Below, piece by piece: positions 1 through 8,380 of a stretch of DNA of 18,745 nt. The stretch is taken from contig SKSA01000358.1 of the NCBI GenBank assembly GCA_007118195.1, positions 1-18,745 on the forward strand. The letters run 5' to 3'. Origin of the DNA: Anaerobacillus sp. (lineage in GTDB: Bacteria; Bacillota; Bacilli; Bacillales; Anaerobacillaceae). A program made the translations under genes and the position numbers. Position 1 is the first letter of the stretch. Each line of letters opens with the position of its first letter. Below the pieces are notes generated by a model that was not told where the DNA came from, did not search any database, and worked only from the letters and a program-made list of their open reading frames with translations.

Positions 1-38
1 AAAGCAAAACGAGGGCGGTTGCCCTGTTTTGCTTTTTC
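1..38. terminator. Intrinsic terminator downstream of ileS
   Basis: A long hairpin pairs AAAGCAAAAC and AGGGC with GCCCT and GTTTTGCTTT around a GGTT loop, with one bulged base. It is flanked by A-rich sequence on one side and T-rich on the other, so it could stop transcription from either side. It lies about 75 bases past the ileS stop, and the window edge prevents seeing which gene faces it. Confidence 0.75.
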
Positions 39-113
39 CATTGATTACCTAAACATTTGCGCTTTTGATTGAAGCGAATGCCTAGTTCTAATTCCGATAT
101 TACTAAATCATTT

Positions 114-2873
114 TTAGTAATGATTTTTTACGATATCGGCACAGCTTGAGCACAGTGTTGCATGCTCTGTTTCGCTACCGACGGTTTCTGATACTACCCA
201 GCAGCGCTCACATGTTTCACCAGTTGCTTGCTCTACAGCAATAGCAATTGTATCAAAATGTTCAGCTTCACTTGGAGCTGCCTCTTTACTTCCTGCAAGC
301 TCAGCTTTTGATACAATAAACAACTTTTCTAAATCACCGATTGATGTTAGTAGTTGTTTTGCATCTTCAGTTGGATAAAGTTTTATTGCGGCAGTTAATG
401 ACTTACCAATTTTCTTTTCATTTCTTGCACTTTCTAAAGCCTTTAAAACATCATCACGTAATACAAGCACTTTGTCCCACTTTTCTTCTATAGCTTCATC
501 ATAAACTGATGTGTCTTCTTCAGGCATATCCGTTAATTGAACGCTATCCTCGTCAGACCCAGGGATAAACGGCCATACTTCATCTGCTGTATGAGGAAGT
601 ATTGGCGCAACAAGTTTAGTTAACGCAATTAAAACATCATACATTACCGTTTGAATAGCTCTACGGCTTAAATGTTTCTTATGTTGGATATAAAGTGTAT
701 CTTTCGCTATATCCATATAAAAAGAGCTTAGTTCAATCGAACAGAAATTATGAATTTTATTATATACACCAGCAAATTGATAATGGTCATAATTAACTTT
801 TACTTCTTTAATCAGCTTATTTAGCTTAATCGAAATATAACGATCTAAATCAGGTAATTCCGCTAAGGCTACACGATCTGTTGTCGGATTAAAGTCATGC
901 AGATTTCCTAAAAGGAAACGGAACGTATTACGGATTTTTCGATATACTTCAGCAACTTGCTTTAAAATTTTATCAGATACACGAACGTCAGCTTGATAAT
1001 CAACTGATGCAACCCAAAGTCGCAAAATATCTGCCCCTAATTGCTTCATTACATCATTTGGAACAACGACATTGCCGATTGACTTACTCATCTTTCTTCC
1101 TTCACCATCTAGAACAAATCCATGGCTGAGTACTGCTTTATAAGGGGCATTACCTGAAACAGCAACTGACGTTGATAAAGAAGAATTAAACCAACCTCTG
1201 TATTGATCGGATCCTTCTAAGTAAAGATCGGCTGGACGCTGAAGGTCATCCCGTTCTACTAAAACTGACTGATGTGAAGATCCTGAATCAAACCATACGT
1301 CCATAATGTCCGTTTCTTTCGTAAACTTGCCATTCGGACTTTGTGCGGATGTAAATCCTTCAGGGAGTAAATCTTTTGCATCCCATTCAAACCAAATGTT
1401 AGAACCATGCTCTCTAAATAAATTAGATACATGCTCAATCGTTTCGTCTGTAATAATTGGCTCATTATCTTCACCATAAAACACTGGGATCGGAACTCCC
1501 CAAGCTCGTTGTCTTGAAATACACCAATCACCTCGGTCGCGAACCATATTAAATAATCGTGTTTCCCCCCATGCAGGAACCCACTCAACTTCATTTATCG
1601 ATTTTAACAGTTGTTGACGGAAATCTTTAATCGATGCAAACCATTGCGCCGTTGCTCTAAAGATCACAGGTTTTTTTGTACGCCAATCATGAGGATAAGA
1701 ATGTGTCATAAACGTTAACTTTAGTAACGCTCCTACTTCTTCAAGGTTTTCTGTGATTGGCTTATTAGCAGCGTCATAAAATAACCCTTCAAAGCCAGGA
1801 GCTTCGTTTGTAAATACGCCTTTATCATCTACCGGACAAAGCACTTCTAGGTTATATTTTTGGCCAACAATAAAGTCATCTTCCCCGTGACCTGGTGCTG
1901 TATGAACACAACCTGTACCAGCTTCTATTGTGACGTGATCACCAAGAATCACTAAAGATTCTCGTTCGTATAGAGGATGAACGGTTTTTACACCTTCCAA
2001 CTCGGCACCTTTTATTTTGTTCACAACTTCAAAGTTCTCCCATTCAAATTCTTTTACAAGACTCTCAAGCAGACCTGAAGCAACGATATATTTTTCTCCG
2101 TTTACTGCCACAACAGAATACTCTAATTCAGGGTGTAAACAGATCGCTAAGTTTGCTGGAATTGTCCATGGTGTCGTTGTCCAAATTACAATTTTTTCGT
2201 CCCCTGCTAAAACACCTTTACCGTCTTTCACATTAAAAGCAACGTAAATTGACGGAGAGCGTTTGTCGTGATATTCAATTTCCGCTTCAGCAAGGGCAGA
2301 TTCTGAAGATGGTGACCAATAAACAGGCTTCTTCCCTTTATAAATGTATCCTTTTTTAGCCATTTCCCCGAAAACTTTAATTTGTTGTGCTTCATATTGT
2401 TTATCTAGAGTAATATAAGGATCTTCCCAATCACCACGTACACCAAGTCGCTTAAACTGATCACGTTGACGGTCAACTTGGTTTAAGGCATATTCTGCAC
2501 ACTTTTTACGAAACTCGGCAACTGTTAACTCTTTCCGTTTAACTTTTCCGTTTTTGGTAAGCGCCGTTTCAATTGGTAAGCCATGTGTATCCCACCCTGG
2601 GACGTAAGGAGCTTGAAAACCAGCCATTGATTTATAGCGAACGATAAAGTCTTTTAATATTTTGTTTAAGGCATGCCCAATATGGATATCACCGTTAGCA
2701 TACGGAGGTCCGTCATGTAACACGTATAAAGGGCGGTCCTTCGTTCTCTCTTGAACTTTTTTGTAAATATTTAGCTCATTCCACTTCTCTTGAATTTGCG
2801 GTTCGCGATTAGGTAAATTGCCGCGCATCGGAAATTCTGTTTTAGGCATTAATAACGTCTCTTTGTAATCCAT
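114..2873 (-). CDS. ileS: Isoleucyl-tRNA synthetase
   Basis: IleS is a cytoplasmic class I synthetase that charges tRNA-Ile with isoleucine and edits misactivated valine. The 919-residue protein has the HIGH-type signature (HIGH, residues 64-67, in GDIHIGH) and KMSKS at 594-598. It ends in a zinc-binding region with two CxxC pairs (Cys888/891 and 908/911), as in the bacterial 900+ residue form. The ATG at 2873 (MDYKETLL) is chosen because GGAGG sits 8 bases upstream and this is the family N-terminus. An in-frame TTG at 2888 would read through that ribosome binding site. The gene follows a T-box leader, so it is expected to be induced when tRNA-Ile is uncharged. It is the last gene of the cell-shape block, after divIVA. 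Confidence 0.98.
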   Translation of the reverse strand: MDYKETLLMPKTEFPMRGNLPNREPQIQEKWNELNIYKKVQERTKDRPLYVLHDGPPYANGDIHIGHALNKILKDFIVRYKSMAGFQAPYVPGWDTHGLPIETALTKNGKVKRKELTVAEFRKKCAEYALNQVDRQRDQFKRLGVRGDWEDPYITLDKQYEAQQIKVFGEMAKKGYIYKGKKPVYWSPSSESALAEAEIEYHDKRSPSIYVAFNVKDGKGVLAGDEKIVIWTTTPWTIPANLAICLHPELEYSVVAVNGEKYIVASGLLESLVKEFEWENFEVVNKIKGAELEGVKTVHPLYERESLVILGDHVTIEAGTGCVHTAPGHGEDDFIVGQKYNLEVLCPVDDKGVFTNEAPGFEGLFYDAANKPITENLEEVGALLKLTFMTHSYPHDWRTKKPVIFRATAQWFASIKDFRQQLLKSINEVEWVPAWGETRLFNMVRDRGDWCISRQRAWGVPIPVFYGEDNEPIITDETIEHVSNLFREHGSNIWFEWDAKDLLPEGFTSAQSPNGKFTKETDIMDVWFDSGSSHQSVLVERDDLQRPADLYLEGSDQYRGWFNSSLSTSVAVSGNAPYKAVLSHGFVLDGEGRKMSKSIGNVVVPNDVMKQLGADILRLWVASVDYQADVRVSDKILKQVAEVYRKIRNTFRFLLGNLHDFNPTTDRVALAELPDLDRYISIKLNKLIKEVKVNYDHYQFAGVYNKIHNFCSIELSSFYMDIAKDTLYIQHKKHLSRRAIQTVMYDVLIALTKLVAPILPHTADEVWPFIPGSDEDSVQLTDMPEEDTSVYDEAIEEKWDKVLVLRDDVLKALESARNEKKIGKSLTAAIKLYPTEDAKQLLTSIGDLEKLFIVSKAELAGSKEAAPSEAEHFDTIAIAVEQATGETCERCWVVSETVGSETEHATLCSSCADIVKNHY

Positions 2874-2903
2874 TCTCTTTTCCTCCAACTTTTAAAGTAA
2901 AAT

Positions 2904-3198
2904 AAAAAACCTTCTCTCCCAATGTAAGGGACGAGAAGGTTTACCCGCGGTACCACCCTGATAAACAGTTAAATACTGTTCACTTTTAATTCGTAACGTG
3001 AATGACTCGTCACAGTCTACTCAAAGCTTTGACATACATAGTAAACAAAGCCGTCTTTCGGTGTGAGGCTCAAGGGTGATTTTCCTCTTTACAGCATTAT
3101 ATCAGGCTCTCACCATCCCTGACTCGCTACAATAAGCTTGTAAAAGTACTGTCCCTCTCTTTGCCATAAAAGAACTATTCATTAAGTTTTGTACAATT
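2904..3198 (-). promoter_or_regulatory. T-box riboswitch, isoleucine-specific, with terminator
   Basis: On the minus strand the leader carries the conserved T-box AGGGTGGTACCGCGGGT at 2943-2959. Its UGGU would pair with the ACCA end of a tRNA with discriminator A. A stem I region with AGCGAGTCAGGGATGGTGAG and GAGGAAAATCACCCTTGAG places ATC (3078-3080) as the specifier codon, fitting Ile. A terminator follows at 2904-2942: AACCTTCTC pairs with GAGAAGGTT around a CCC/GGG extension, ending in a run of six T. In the T-box family, uncharged tRNA stabilises the competing antiterminator. The exact 5' end is inferred from the promoter. Confidence 0.96.
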
Positions 3199-3204
3199 AA
3201 ACGT

Positions 3205-3233
3205 ATTATATGAAATATTGAAAGCAACGTCAA
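3205..3233 (-). promoter_or_regulatory. Sigma-A promoter of ileS
   Basis: TTGACG (3228-3233) and a perfect TATAAT (3205-3210) are separated by exactly 17 bases on the minus strand. Transcription would start near 3198, just before the T-box stem I. The promoter sits immediately after the divIVA stop, so ileS is independently transcribed. Confidence 0.85.
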
Positions 3234-3241
3234 GAAACCAA

Positions 3242-3736
3242 TTAGCCTTCTCTTACAAAATCATTTTTTTCATCAGCCTTGCTTAAGTCTTCCCAATCAT
3301 CAGTTCCAAGCATTTCAAGCTGAGCTTCAATTAGCATTTTGAATCTCATTTTATAAACGGAAGCTTGCTTTTTTAATTCTTCAATTTCTAAAGCTATTTT
3401 TCTTGATTTTGACAATGAATCATTGATGATACGATCTGCATTTTTTTCTGCTTCTTTAATGATCAGTTGTGATTCTTTTTGTGCATTTCTCTTTACTTCT
3501 TCTGCTGTCTCTTGTGCAATTAAAATTGATTTATTAAGTGTAGACTCTATATTTGAAAAATGGGCTAGTTTTTCATCAAGGTCTGCTACTTTATCAGCAA
3601 GCTCTTTTTTTTCCCGCAGGACGATCTCGTAATCTTTAATTACTTGATCAAGAAACTCATTTACCTCATCTTCATCATACCCACGAAAACCTCTGTTAAA
3701 TTCTTTATTATGGATATCCAATGGTGTTAAAGGCAT
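3242..3736 (-). CDS. divIVA: Cell division initiation / polar scaffold protein DivIVA
   Basis: DivIVA is a coiled-coil scaffold that binds negatively curved membrane at septa and poles and recruits the Min system and, during sporulation, chromosome-anchoring factors. The 164-residue product has the family N-terminal membrane-binding domain (residues 1-55, PLDIHNKEFNRGFRGYDEDE). Phe17 and Arg18 stand where the known membrane-inserting pair of the B. subtilis protein lies. Long charged heptad-rich coiled coils cover about residues 30-145. Length matches the family. GGAGGTGG lies about 7 bases before the ATG. It follows ylmH by 98 bases, and the ileS promoter begins straight after it. Confidence 0.97.
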   Translation of the reverse strand: MPLTPLDIHNKEFNRGFRGYDEDEVNEFLDQVIKDYEIVLREKKELADKVADLDEKLAHFSNIESTLNKSILIAQETAEEVKRNAQKESQLIIKEAEKNADRIINDSLSKSRKIALEIEELKKQASVYKMRFKMLIEAQLEMLGTDDWEDLSKADEKNDFVREG

Positions 3737-3834
3737 TTAGTTGCCACCTCCAAAATTGTTTAAAAAATTTGAAACTAAGTAATAATATAGTAGCTATTTC
3801 GACATAAATAGAGAAGTTCCTGCTAAATCGACAA

Positions 3835-4608
3835 CTATTTTAATAAACCTACAGAAATTCTCCATTTATCTTTTTTGGTTTTTCCTTGGATAGCCATCAC
3901 TTTACTTCTTCCTAAGCCACGGACAGATAAATAATCACCATTCTGAAGCTGAAAAGCTGGTTGCTCCACCGTTTTCCAATTGACTTTCACCCTTTTGTTT
4001 TCTATGAATGGTGCTATTTTTGACCTAGATAATTGATAGATCTCAGAAAGAATTACATCAAGCCGGAAGGAGCTGGCAGCCACTGTTTTTTCTACCCATT
4101 CTTCCTTTGGAATTAACAATTTAGAAAGTGCTATGTCCTCTAACCTTATTGACGCACGTCCTACATTTTGAAGGTTCACTTCGATATAACTACTTATTTC
4201 TGAAGCCACAACCATTTGAATTTTTTCTTCTTTTATATATATGTCACCAAACTTACCTCTTTTTAAACCTAAACCCATCATAGCACCTAACAAATCCCGA
4301 TGTGCTAGTTGAATAAACTTGTGGGGATAATGGACTTGAAAAGCTGCTAACTGATAATCTTCTATAGTCGGTTCAATATAAACAGGATGTAAAAAAGCAC
4401 GTTTACGTTCTGCATTACCCGTGCCACCAAAAAATGAGAAGCGAACATCTGGATCTTGACCAATAACACTTGTCACAATTTGTTGTTGCCTAGGATCTAA
4501 AAAATCGGTTAATTTATGTATAAAACGATTATTTACTAATTCTTTCCACTCGACCACTTGGTCAACAAACGGTTGTTCTTCGGCTCGAAAATGATCATAA
4601 ATACTCAT
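3835..4608 (-). CDS. ylmH: S4-domain RNA-binding protein YlmH
   Basis: This 257-residue protein has a YlmH-type N-terminal domain, including HRDLLGAMMGLGLKRGKFGDI-like core (103-123), and a C-terminal S4 RNA-binding domain (about 181-240, FRLDVILSEIYQLSRSKI). The B. subtilis homologue has been reported to bind stalled large ribosomal subunits and act in ribosome-associated quality control. It has also long been linked to division by gene neighbourhood. AAGGACG before the ATG is a fair ribosome binding site. The gene is 15 bases behind ylmG, so they are probably co-transcribed. The family call is firm, but its cellular role in this organism is inferred from the homologue. Confidence 0.93.
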   Translation of the reverse strand: MSIYDHFRAEEQPFVDQVVEWKELVNNRFIHKLTDFLDPRQQQIVTSVIGQDPDVRFSFFGGTGNAERKRAFLHPVYIEPTIEDYQLAAFQVHYPHKFIQLAHRDLLGAMMGLGLKRGKFGDIYIKEEKIQMVVASEISSYIEVNLQNVGRASIRLEDIALSKLLIPKEEWVEKTVAASSFRLDVILSEIYQLSRSKIAPFIENKRVKVNWKTVEQPAFQLQNGDYLSVRGLGRSKVMAIQGKTKKDKWRISVGLLK

Positions 4609-4623
4609 TTTTATACGTCCTTA

Positions 4624-4884
4624 TTAAAACATTGAAAAAATTGCACTTACCCCATATGTAGCGAAACGTAAGGCAATAATTGCCACGATCGGGGAAATGT
4701 CAATCATTCCTAATGGTGGAATGATTTTTCTAAACGGTGCTAAATAAGGCTCAACAATTGATCCTATAAATTGCCCAATGGACGATTCTCTAGCATTAGG
4801 AAACCATGACATTAAAATATACGCAATCACTACCCAAGAATATAAATATAATAGTTGAATAAGAATTCCTTCGATCATACCCAT
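4624..4884 (-). CDS. ylmG: YggT-family small membrane protein YlmG
   Basis: The 86-residue hydrophobic protein has two predicted membrane segments (about residues 5-26 and 62-84). They flank the family hallmark loop EPYLAPFRKIIPPLGMIDISP (about 45-65, quoted in part). YggT proteins are widely conserved in bacteria and plastids, and links to division or nucleoid and thylakoid organisation have been proposed, but the molecular function is unknown. AGGTGG stands 7 bases before the ATG. It sits between sepF (26 bases upstream) and ylmH (15 bases downstream), consistent with one operon. Confidence 0.94.
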   Translation of the reverse strand: MGMIEGILIQLLYLYSWVVIAYILMSWFPNARESSIGQFIGSIVEPYLAPFRKIIPPLGMIDISPIVAIIALRFATYGVSAIFSMF

Positions 4885-4910
4885 TTTACTACCACCTACT
4901 TAATTAATAT

Positions 4911-5330
4911 TTATTCAGAAAGAATATCTGAAATTGTTCCTGTAACATCAACATTATCTGGTGTACACAGAAAAATGTTTTCACCTATCTTTTGAATATC
5001 CCCCCCTATAGCATACACTGTTCCACTTAAAAAATCGACAATTCGTTTACCTTGTTCATGTCCAATTCGTTGCAAATTTATAACTACAGCTTTTCGATTC
5101 TTTAAATGGTCTGCTATATCTTGTACTTCTTCATACGTTTTTGGCTCAATAATCATTACCTTTGTAGACTTTTGCACACTTTGAAGACTAACAACATTTT
5201 GTTTGTCTATTTTTTTTTCTTGATTTTGTGGAAAATATTCTTCATCAATATTAATGGAATTTTCTTTAGCCACTGCAGTCTCTTCATCTTCCAGCTCAAA
5301 AAAACGCTTAAATTTAGCTTTTAAGCTCAT
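4911..5330 (-). CDS. sepF: Cell division protein SepF
   Basis: SepF binds FtsZ, bundles or aligns its filaments into rings, and tethers them to the membrane alongside FtsA. The 139-residue product starts with a short basic amphipathic segment ([11 protein letters not shown]), the expected membrane anchor. A variable acidic and polar linker (12-55) follows, then the SepF core (about 57-135) with VVINLQRIG and [20 protein letters not shown] lies 8 bases before the ATG. It is separated from ylmE by 160 bases that contain a candidate promoter and an inverted repeat, so it may begin its own transcript running to divIVA. Confidence 0.96.
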   Translation of the reverse strand: MSLKAKFKRFFELEDEETAVAKENSINIDEEYFPQNQEKKIDKQNVVSLQSVQKSTKVMIIEPKTYEEVQDIADHLKNRKAVVINLQRIGHEQGKRIVDFLSGTVYAIGGDIQKIGENIFLCTPDNVDVTGTISDILSE

Positions 5331-5353
5331 TTCATTCTCTCCCTTTAAACCCT

Positions 5354-5483
5354 AATTTATAATGTATAAGTTTCAAAAAGAAGTATACACATTCTTTTTA
5401 GACTAAGCCAAGCTTAATTAATTGCAACACATCTTCCAGCGAAGCTTTTACTTAAAACAGGTTTTAATTATACATTATTAATT
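5354..5483. repeat. 130-base spacer bounded by 16-base inverted repeats
   Basis: AATTTATAATGTATAA (5354-5369) recurs inverted at 5468-5483 with 15 of 16 bases matching. The 98 bases between show no open reading frame of note. The arrangement resembles a small non-autonomous element with terminal inverted repeats, but no target duplication is visible and the arms are AT-rich. It occupies nearly the whole ylmE-sepF spacer and includes the candidate sepF promoter. Confidence 0.45.
5382..5411 (-). promoter_or_regulatory. Candidate sigma-A promoter for sepF
   Basis: TTGGCT (5406-5411) and TATACT (5382-5387) are separated by 18 bases on the minus strand. The -10 is good and the -35 matches four of six positions. 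It is placed about 50 bases before sepF in the only sizeable gap between ylmE and sepF. Confidence 0.4.
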
Positions 5484-5490
5484 GTGAATT

Positions 5491-6168
5491 TTAAATTTCT
5501 TTCCCAACTAACGAAGTTCCGAGTCTTATAAAAGTCGCTCCTTCTTCGATTGCAATGTGAAAGTCATTCGACATTCCCATTGAAAGTTCCATACAAGGGG
5601 CAAAACTCAATTGCAGGGCTTGTACATCTTTTTGGATGTGCTTTAGCTTCCGAAAGTATTGTCTAGTTTCTTCTGGATTTTCCACATAAGGAGCCATCGT
5701 CATTAAGCCAACAACTTCAATTAGTGGGAATTTTTCGATTGTCTTAATAAAATTAATTACTTCAGTTGGTGAGATTCCATGTTTGGTATCTTCACCAGAC
5801 ACATTTACTTGAATAAAGCATTTAACTTTTTTTGAGGCACGTTTTTGGATCTCTTTAGCTAATGAAAGGCGGTCAAGTGAATGTATATAATCGAATTTTC
5901 CGATCACTTCTTTTACTTTTCGGGATTGAAGAGTACCTATAAAATGCCAAGTACCTTTTCCTTCAAGCACATTCCATTTTCTATTCCCTTCTTCAACTCG
6001 ATTTTCCCCAATATGTGTTATACCAGCTTCCAAAGCTTCGAGTGCCCTTTCATCACTTACATATTTAGTAACAGCAACAATTTTAACACTGCTTGCATCT
6101 CTTCTAACTCGTTGACAGGCCAGTTCGATGTCCTGTTGAATAGTTGCTAAATTTGCTTTAACTGTCAA
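5491..6168 (-). CDS. ylmE: YggS-family PLP-binding protein YlmE
   Basis: This pyridoxal-5'-phosphate-binding protein of the YggS/PROSC type is thought to buffer PLP and affect amino-acid homeostasis rather than catalyse a known reaction. The 225-residue single TIM-barrel protein shows the PLP lysine in AVTKY (Lys35), HFIGTLQSRK, IHSLDR and the SMGMSNDF phosphate-binding motif, ending IRLGTSLVG. The start is a TTG with GGAGG 8 bases upstream, which gives the family N-terminus and usual length. It lies 14 bases behind pgeF. The neighbourhood with sepF and ylmD is typical of Bacillaceae. Confidence 0.94.
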   Translation of the reverse strand: MTVKANLATIQQDIELACQRVRRDASSVKIVAVTKYVSDERALEALEAGITHIGENRVEEGNRKWNVLEGKGTWHFIGTLQSRKVKEVIGKFDYIHSLDRLSLAKEIQKRASKKVKCFIQVNVSGEDTKHGISPTEVINFIKTIEKFPLIEVVGLMTMAPYVENPEETRQYFRKLKHIQKDVQALQLSFAPCMELSMGMSNDFHIAIEEGATFIRLGTSLVGKEI

Positions 6169-6182
6169 CGTAAATTCCTCCT

Positions 6183-7001
6183 TTACTTCATTCCAATAAA
6201 ACTCATCATTCTTCCTGTTCGTTCTTCTCTTCGATATGAAAAAAACATGTCACTTTCATTAAATGTACAGTAATTTGAAACAAAAATATGTTCCTCCAAT
6301 ACTCCTGCTTCTATTAATAACTGCTTATTTAATAACTTTAAATCTAATAAATATTTATTGTTCTTAATTTCTTTATACGGTAATTTTTTTGAATTAACAA
6401 TCACTTTTTTTACTTTATCAAGTACGTATTTATCTACCTCATAATTACTCTGCGAAATCGAAGGGCCAATGGCAACATAAATTGATTGTACTGGGATCCC
6501 TTCACCTTCAGCCCACGAACGGATCATATTTGGTCCAATTAAACTAACGGTACCCTTCCAACCTGCATGAGCTAAACCAACCATATTATATGTCGGTGAA
6601 AAAAAATAGAGAGGGACACAATCAGCATAAAGGCTTGCTAAAAGAATGTTCTTTTCTTTCGTATATAGTCCATCTGTCCCTTTAATTGCCTCACTATTAT
6701 CTAATGTACCTAGTCCACTATCGGATTTTGTTATTTTTTTAATAGTATTTCCGTGAACTTGCTCTGAAAACACCCAACTACTCAATGGCATGTCTATATC
6801 ATCCGCTAATTTCCTTCGATTTTCAATTACTTTATTATGATCATCGGCAACATGAAGCCCTAAATTTAGGGAAGCATATGGATTAACACTAAACCCACTT
6901 TTCCGCGTTGAAAATCCAACAATTAGACTATTTTCTAACTGTTCAAACGGCTCTACCGTTAAATAATTTTGTTCCCTTAAAACAAAAGGCTCCTGATTCA
7001 A
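6183..7001 (-). CDS. pgeF: Peptidoglycan editing factor PgeF / YlmD (DUF152, laccase-domain)
   Basis: This is a DUF152 (YfiH/LACC1 superfamily) enzyme. The E. coli homologue prevents misincorporation of L-serine into the muropeptide stem, and other members have purine nucleoside phosphorylase or deaminase activity. The metal-site residues are all present: His83 (QVHGN), Cys128 (ADCVP) and His145 (AHAGWKG), in a 272-residue protein of normal size. I prefer the TTG at 7001 because AGGGAAG lies about 8 bases before it. The GTG at 7010 would follow the same purine run with no spacing. The stop is 14 bases before ylmE. An extended -10 element upstream suggests a separate promoter. Confidence 0.9.
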   Translation of the reverse strand: MNQEPFVLREQNYLTVEPFEQLENSLIVGFSTRKSGFSVNPYASLNLGLHVADDHNKVIENRRKLADDIDMPLSSWVFSEQVHGNTIKKITKSDSGLGTLDNSEAIKGTDGLYTKEKNILLASLYADCVPLYFFSPTYNMVGLAHAGWKGTVSLIGPNMIRSWAEGEGIPVQSIYVAIGPSISQSNYEVDKYVLDKVKKVIVNSKKLPYKEIKNNKYLLDLKLLNKQLLIEAGVLEEHIFVSNYCTFNESDMFFSYRREERTGRMMSFIGMK

Positions 7002-7059
7002 TAAAGGCACTTCCCTACATCTTTTTTATATAATAAATGTTGTCTAAAGTTTCTATCTT

Positions 7060-7068
7060 ATTCTAACA
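7060..7068 (-). promoter_or_regulatory. Candidate extended -10 promoter of pgeF
   Basis: The minus strand reads TGTTAGAAT (TG-n-TAGAAT), an extended -10 about 60 bases before the pgeF start. No good -35 is seen at 16-18 bases, which extended -10 promoters can tolerate. A 16-base near-palindrome, TCTATTT/AAATAGA with a 2-base loop (7075-7090), overlaps the -35 area and could be an operator. Confidence 0.4.
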
Positions 7069-7106
7069 TATTTTTCTATTTACAAATAGACATTAAATAC
7101 CTTGTT

Positions 7107-7346
7107 TTAATCTTCTAAACGAACTAGGATCACATCTGAACCAATTTTAACTATGTTTTTCCACGGGATAATAACTTCTGTTTCTCTCCCTCCTAAGAAG
7201 GTAAGCATTTTTCCTGTTCCACCAATAATGATTGAGTCAACGGTGCCTGTTTCTAAATTAATATCCAAATCACCAATATGACCTAAAACTTTACCATCAG
7301 AGACATTTACAATTTCTTTTGATTGAATATCAGAAATTTTTAACAT
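7107..7346 (-). CDS. ylmC: PRC-barrel protein YlmC/YmxH family
   Basis: This 79-residue protein is a single PRC-barrel beta domain (ISDIQSKEIVNVSDGKVLG near the N-terminus, DLDINLETGTVDSIIIGG mid-protein, VIIPWKNIVKIGSDVILV at the end). It belongs to the YlmC/YmxH family, often annotated as sporulation-associated; its molecular function is not established. The ATG at 7346 is chosen because GGGGGAG lies 9 bases upstream. The ATG at 7364 would translate that site into a family-untypical leader. It follows sigG after a terminator and precedes pgeF by about 100 bases. No convincing promoter was found for it. Confidence 0.88.
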   Translation of the reverse strand: MLKISDIQSKEIVNVSDGKVLGHIGDLDINLETGTVDSIIIGGTGKMLTFLGGRETEVIIPWKNIVKIGSDVILVRLED

Positions 7347-7422
7347 ATTATCCTTCTCCCCCATTTCAACTCATCGTAATACCATTTATATGTACTAGCG
7401 CTTCATAATATTTATTTAAAAA

Positions 7423-7451
7423 CAGAAAAAAGGTAAACGATGACGTTTACC
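7423..7451 (-). terminator. Intrinsic terminator of sigG
   Basis: GGTAAACG and CGTTTACC (7432-7451) form a perfect 8-base stem with an ATGA-type loop. On the minus strand it is followed by TTTTTTCTGTTTTT. It begins directly after the sigG stop codon and closes the sporulation sigma block. Confidence 0.88.
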
Positions 7452-8237
7452 TCAGGCCTTAGCATGCTTATTCATTTGTTGAATGGCAGCCTTCTCAAGG
7501 CGTGACACTTGCGCTTGAGAAATACCAATTTCGTCTGCAACCTCCATTTGCGTTTTCCCTTGGAAGAAACGCATGTTTAATATCATTTTTTCTCTCTCGT
7601 TTAATCGTACCATTGCTTCTTTCAAAGCAATTTCTTCTACCCATTGAATATCTTTTTGTTTCTCATCACTTATTTGATCCATCACATAAATAGGATCTCC
7701 CCCATCGTTATATATAGGCTCAAATAAAGAAACGGGGTCTTGAATTGCGTCAAGAGCAAAAACAATATCCTCTTTTGGAACGTTTAATACTTTTGCAATT
7801 TCTAAGATCGTAGGTTCGCGATCTCGACTTTTTTCACTCATTAAAGAGTCTCGTACTTGTAGTGCCTTATAAGCAATATCCCTAAGCGACCTAGAAACTC
7901 GAATCGGATTATTGTCACGTAAATAACGTCGAATTTCCCCTATAATCATCGGCACTGCATAAGTCGAAAATTTTACATTTTGACTTAGATCAAAATTGTC
8001 AATTGATTTCATTAAACCAATGCAACCAACTTGAAATAAATCATCAACGTACTCCCCGCGATTGTTAAAACGCTGAATAACACTTAACACTAACCTTAAA
8101 TTTCCATTGATTAACTTTTCTCTTGCTGTTTCGTCACCACTTTGAAGTTCTTCAAATAATTGGCGCATTTCTTTGTTAGTAAGTACTGGCAGTTTGGCTG
8201 TGTCAACACCACAAATTTCAACTTTATTTCGTGTCAA
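7452..8237 (-). CDS. sigG: RNA polymerase sporulation sigma factor sigma-G
   Basis: Sigma-G directs late forespore transcription after engulfment (small acid-soluble proteins, germination genes). The 261-residue protein carries the distinctive N-terminus TRNKVEICGVDT. Region 2 includes DLFQVGCIGLMKSIDNFD and FSTYAVPMIIGEIRRYLRDN, and the C-terminal region 4 helix-turn-helix is TQMEVADEIGISQAQVSRLE. The N-terminus excludes the paralogue sigma-F. The start is a TTG with AAGGAGG 7 bases upstream. That ribosome binding site is half of a small hairpin, and the spacer before it carries a sigma-F-like promoter. Sigma-G is expected to be made in the forespore first from sigma-F and then by autoregulation. 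Confidence 0.98.
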   Translation of the reverse strand: MTRNKVEICGVDTAKLPVLTNKEMRQLFEELQSGDETAREKLINGNLRLVLSVIQRFNNRGEYVDDLFQVGCIGLMKSIDNFDLSQNVKFSTYAVPMIIGEIRRYLRDNNPIRVSRSLRDIAYKALQVRDSLMSEKSRDREPTILEIAKVLNVPKEDIVFALDAIQDPVSLFEPIYNDGGDPIYVMDQISDEKQKDIQWVEEIALKEAMVRLNEREKMILNMRFFQGKTQMEVADEIGISQAQVSRLEKAAIQQMNKHAKA

Positions 8238-8245
8238 TTCTTTCC

Positions 8246-8258
8246 CTCCTTACAGGAG
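8246..8258 (-). promoter_or_regulatory. Hairpin masking the sigG ribosome binding site
   Basis: In the sigG leader, CTCCT (8254-8258) can pair perfectly with AGGAG (8246-8250) across a GTA triloop, and AGGAG is the core of the Shine-Dalgarno sequence. Together with the TTG start this should lower translation. A hairpin in the B. subtilis sigG leader has been reported to restrain sigma-G synthesis, so the feature looks conserved in position and logic. Confidence 0.6.
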
Positions 8259-8273
8259 TTGATGTACAAGTGT

Positions 8274-8302
8274 AAGTATCTCCTCTGGTGGGAAAAATAT
8301 GC
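8274..8302 (-). promoter_or_regulatory. Candidate sigma-F (possibly sigma-F/G) promoter of sigG
   Basis: On the minus strand GCATA (8298-8302) matches the -35 GYATA. After 14 bases GGAGATACTT (8274-8283) matches GGnnAnAnTR except for the last base. The overlapping GATACTT fits the sigma-G CATnnTA at five of seven positions. The start would fall near 8267, giving a leader of about 30 bases that includes the hairpin. Confidence 0.55.
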
Positions 8303-8340
8303 ATCACTTCAGATACGTGGAAATTACTTTTTCGTTTAAA

Positions 8341-8356
8341 CCTTGATATATTAAGG
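8341..8356. repeat. 16-base palindrome upstream of the sigG promoter
   Basis: CCTTGATATATTAAGG is self-complementary over all 16 positions if one G-T pair is allowed. It lies about 40 bases upstream of the candidate sigG -35, followed by GGTGAGCACC, a second short palindrome (8357-8366 region). Either could be a protein-binding site. No known operator is recognised. Confidence 0.35.
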
Positions 8357-8380
8357 GGTGAGCACCAAAAAATTTTTTTC

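Noticed and set aside
54..80. Hairpin downstream of ileS as a second terminator
   Set aside because: A 5-base stem with a bulged extension and no T-run; the hairpin at 1-38 is a far better terminator.
2017..2247. Plus-strand open frame inside ileS, and similar ones inside divIVA, sepF, ylmE, sigG, spoIIGA, ftsZ, ftsA, sbp, divIB, murB
   Set aside because: They are antisense to conserved genes, have no ribosome binding site and no recognisable domains.
2874..2888. Five-residue N-terminal extension of IleS from a TTG
   Set aside because: It translates the ribosome binding site; the ATG at 2873 has ideal spacing and the family N-terminus. The same reasoning removes the extensions of ftsZ, sigE, ylmC and murG.
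3737..3834. Promoter for divIVA in the ylmH-divIVA gap
   Set aside because: The best match, TTGTCG with TCTATT at 16 bases, is weak at both elements. A small hairpin at 3794-3811 has only six AT-rich pairs.
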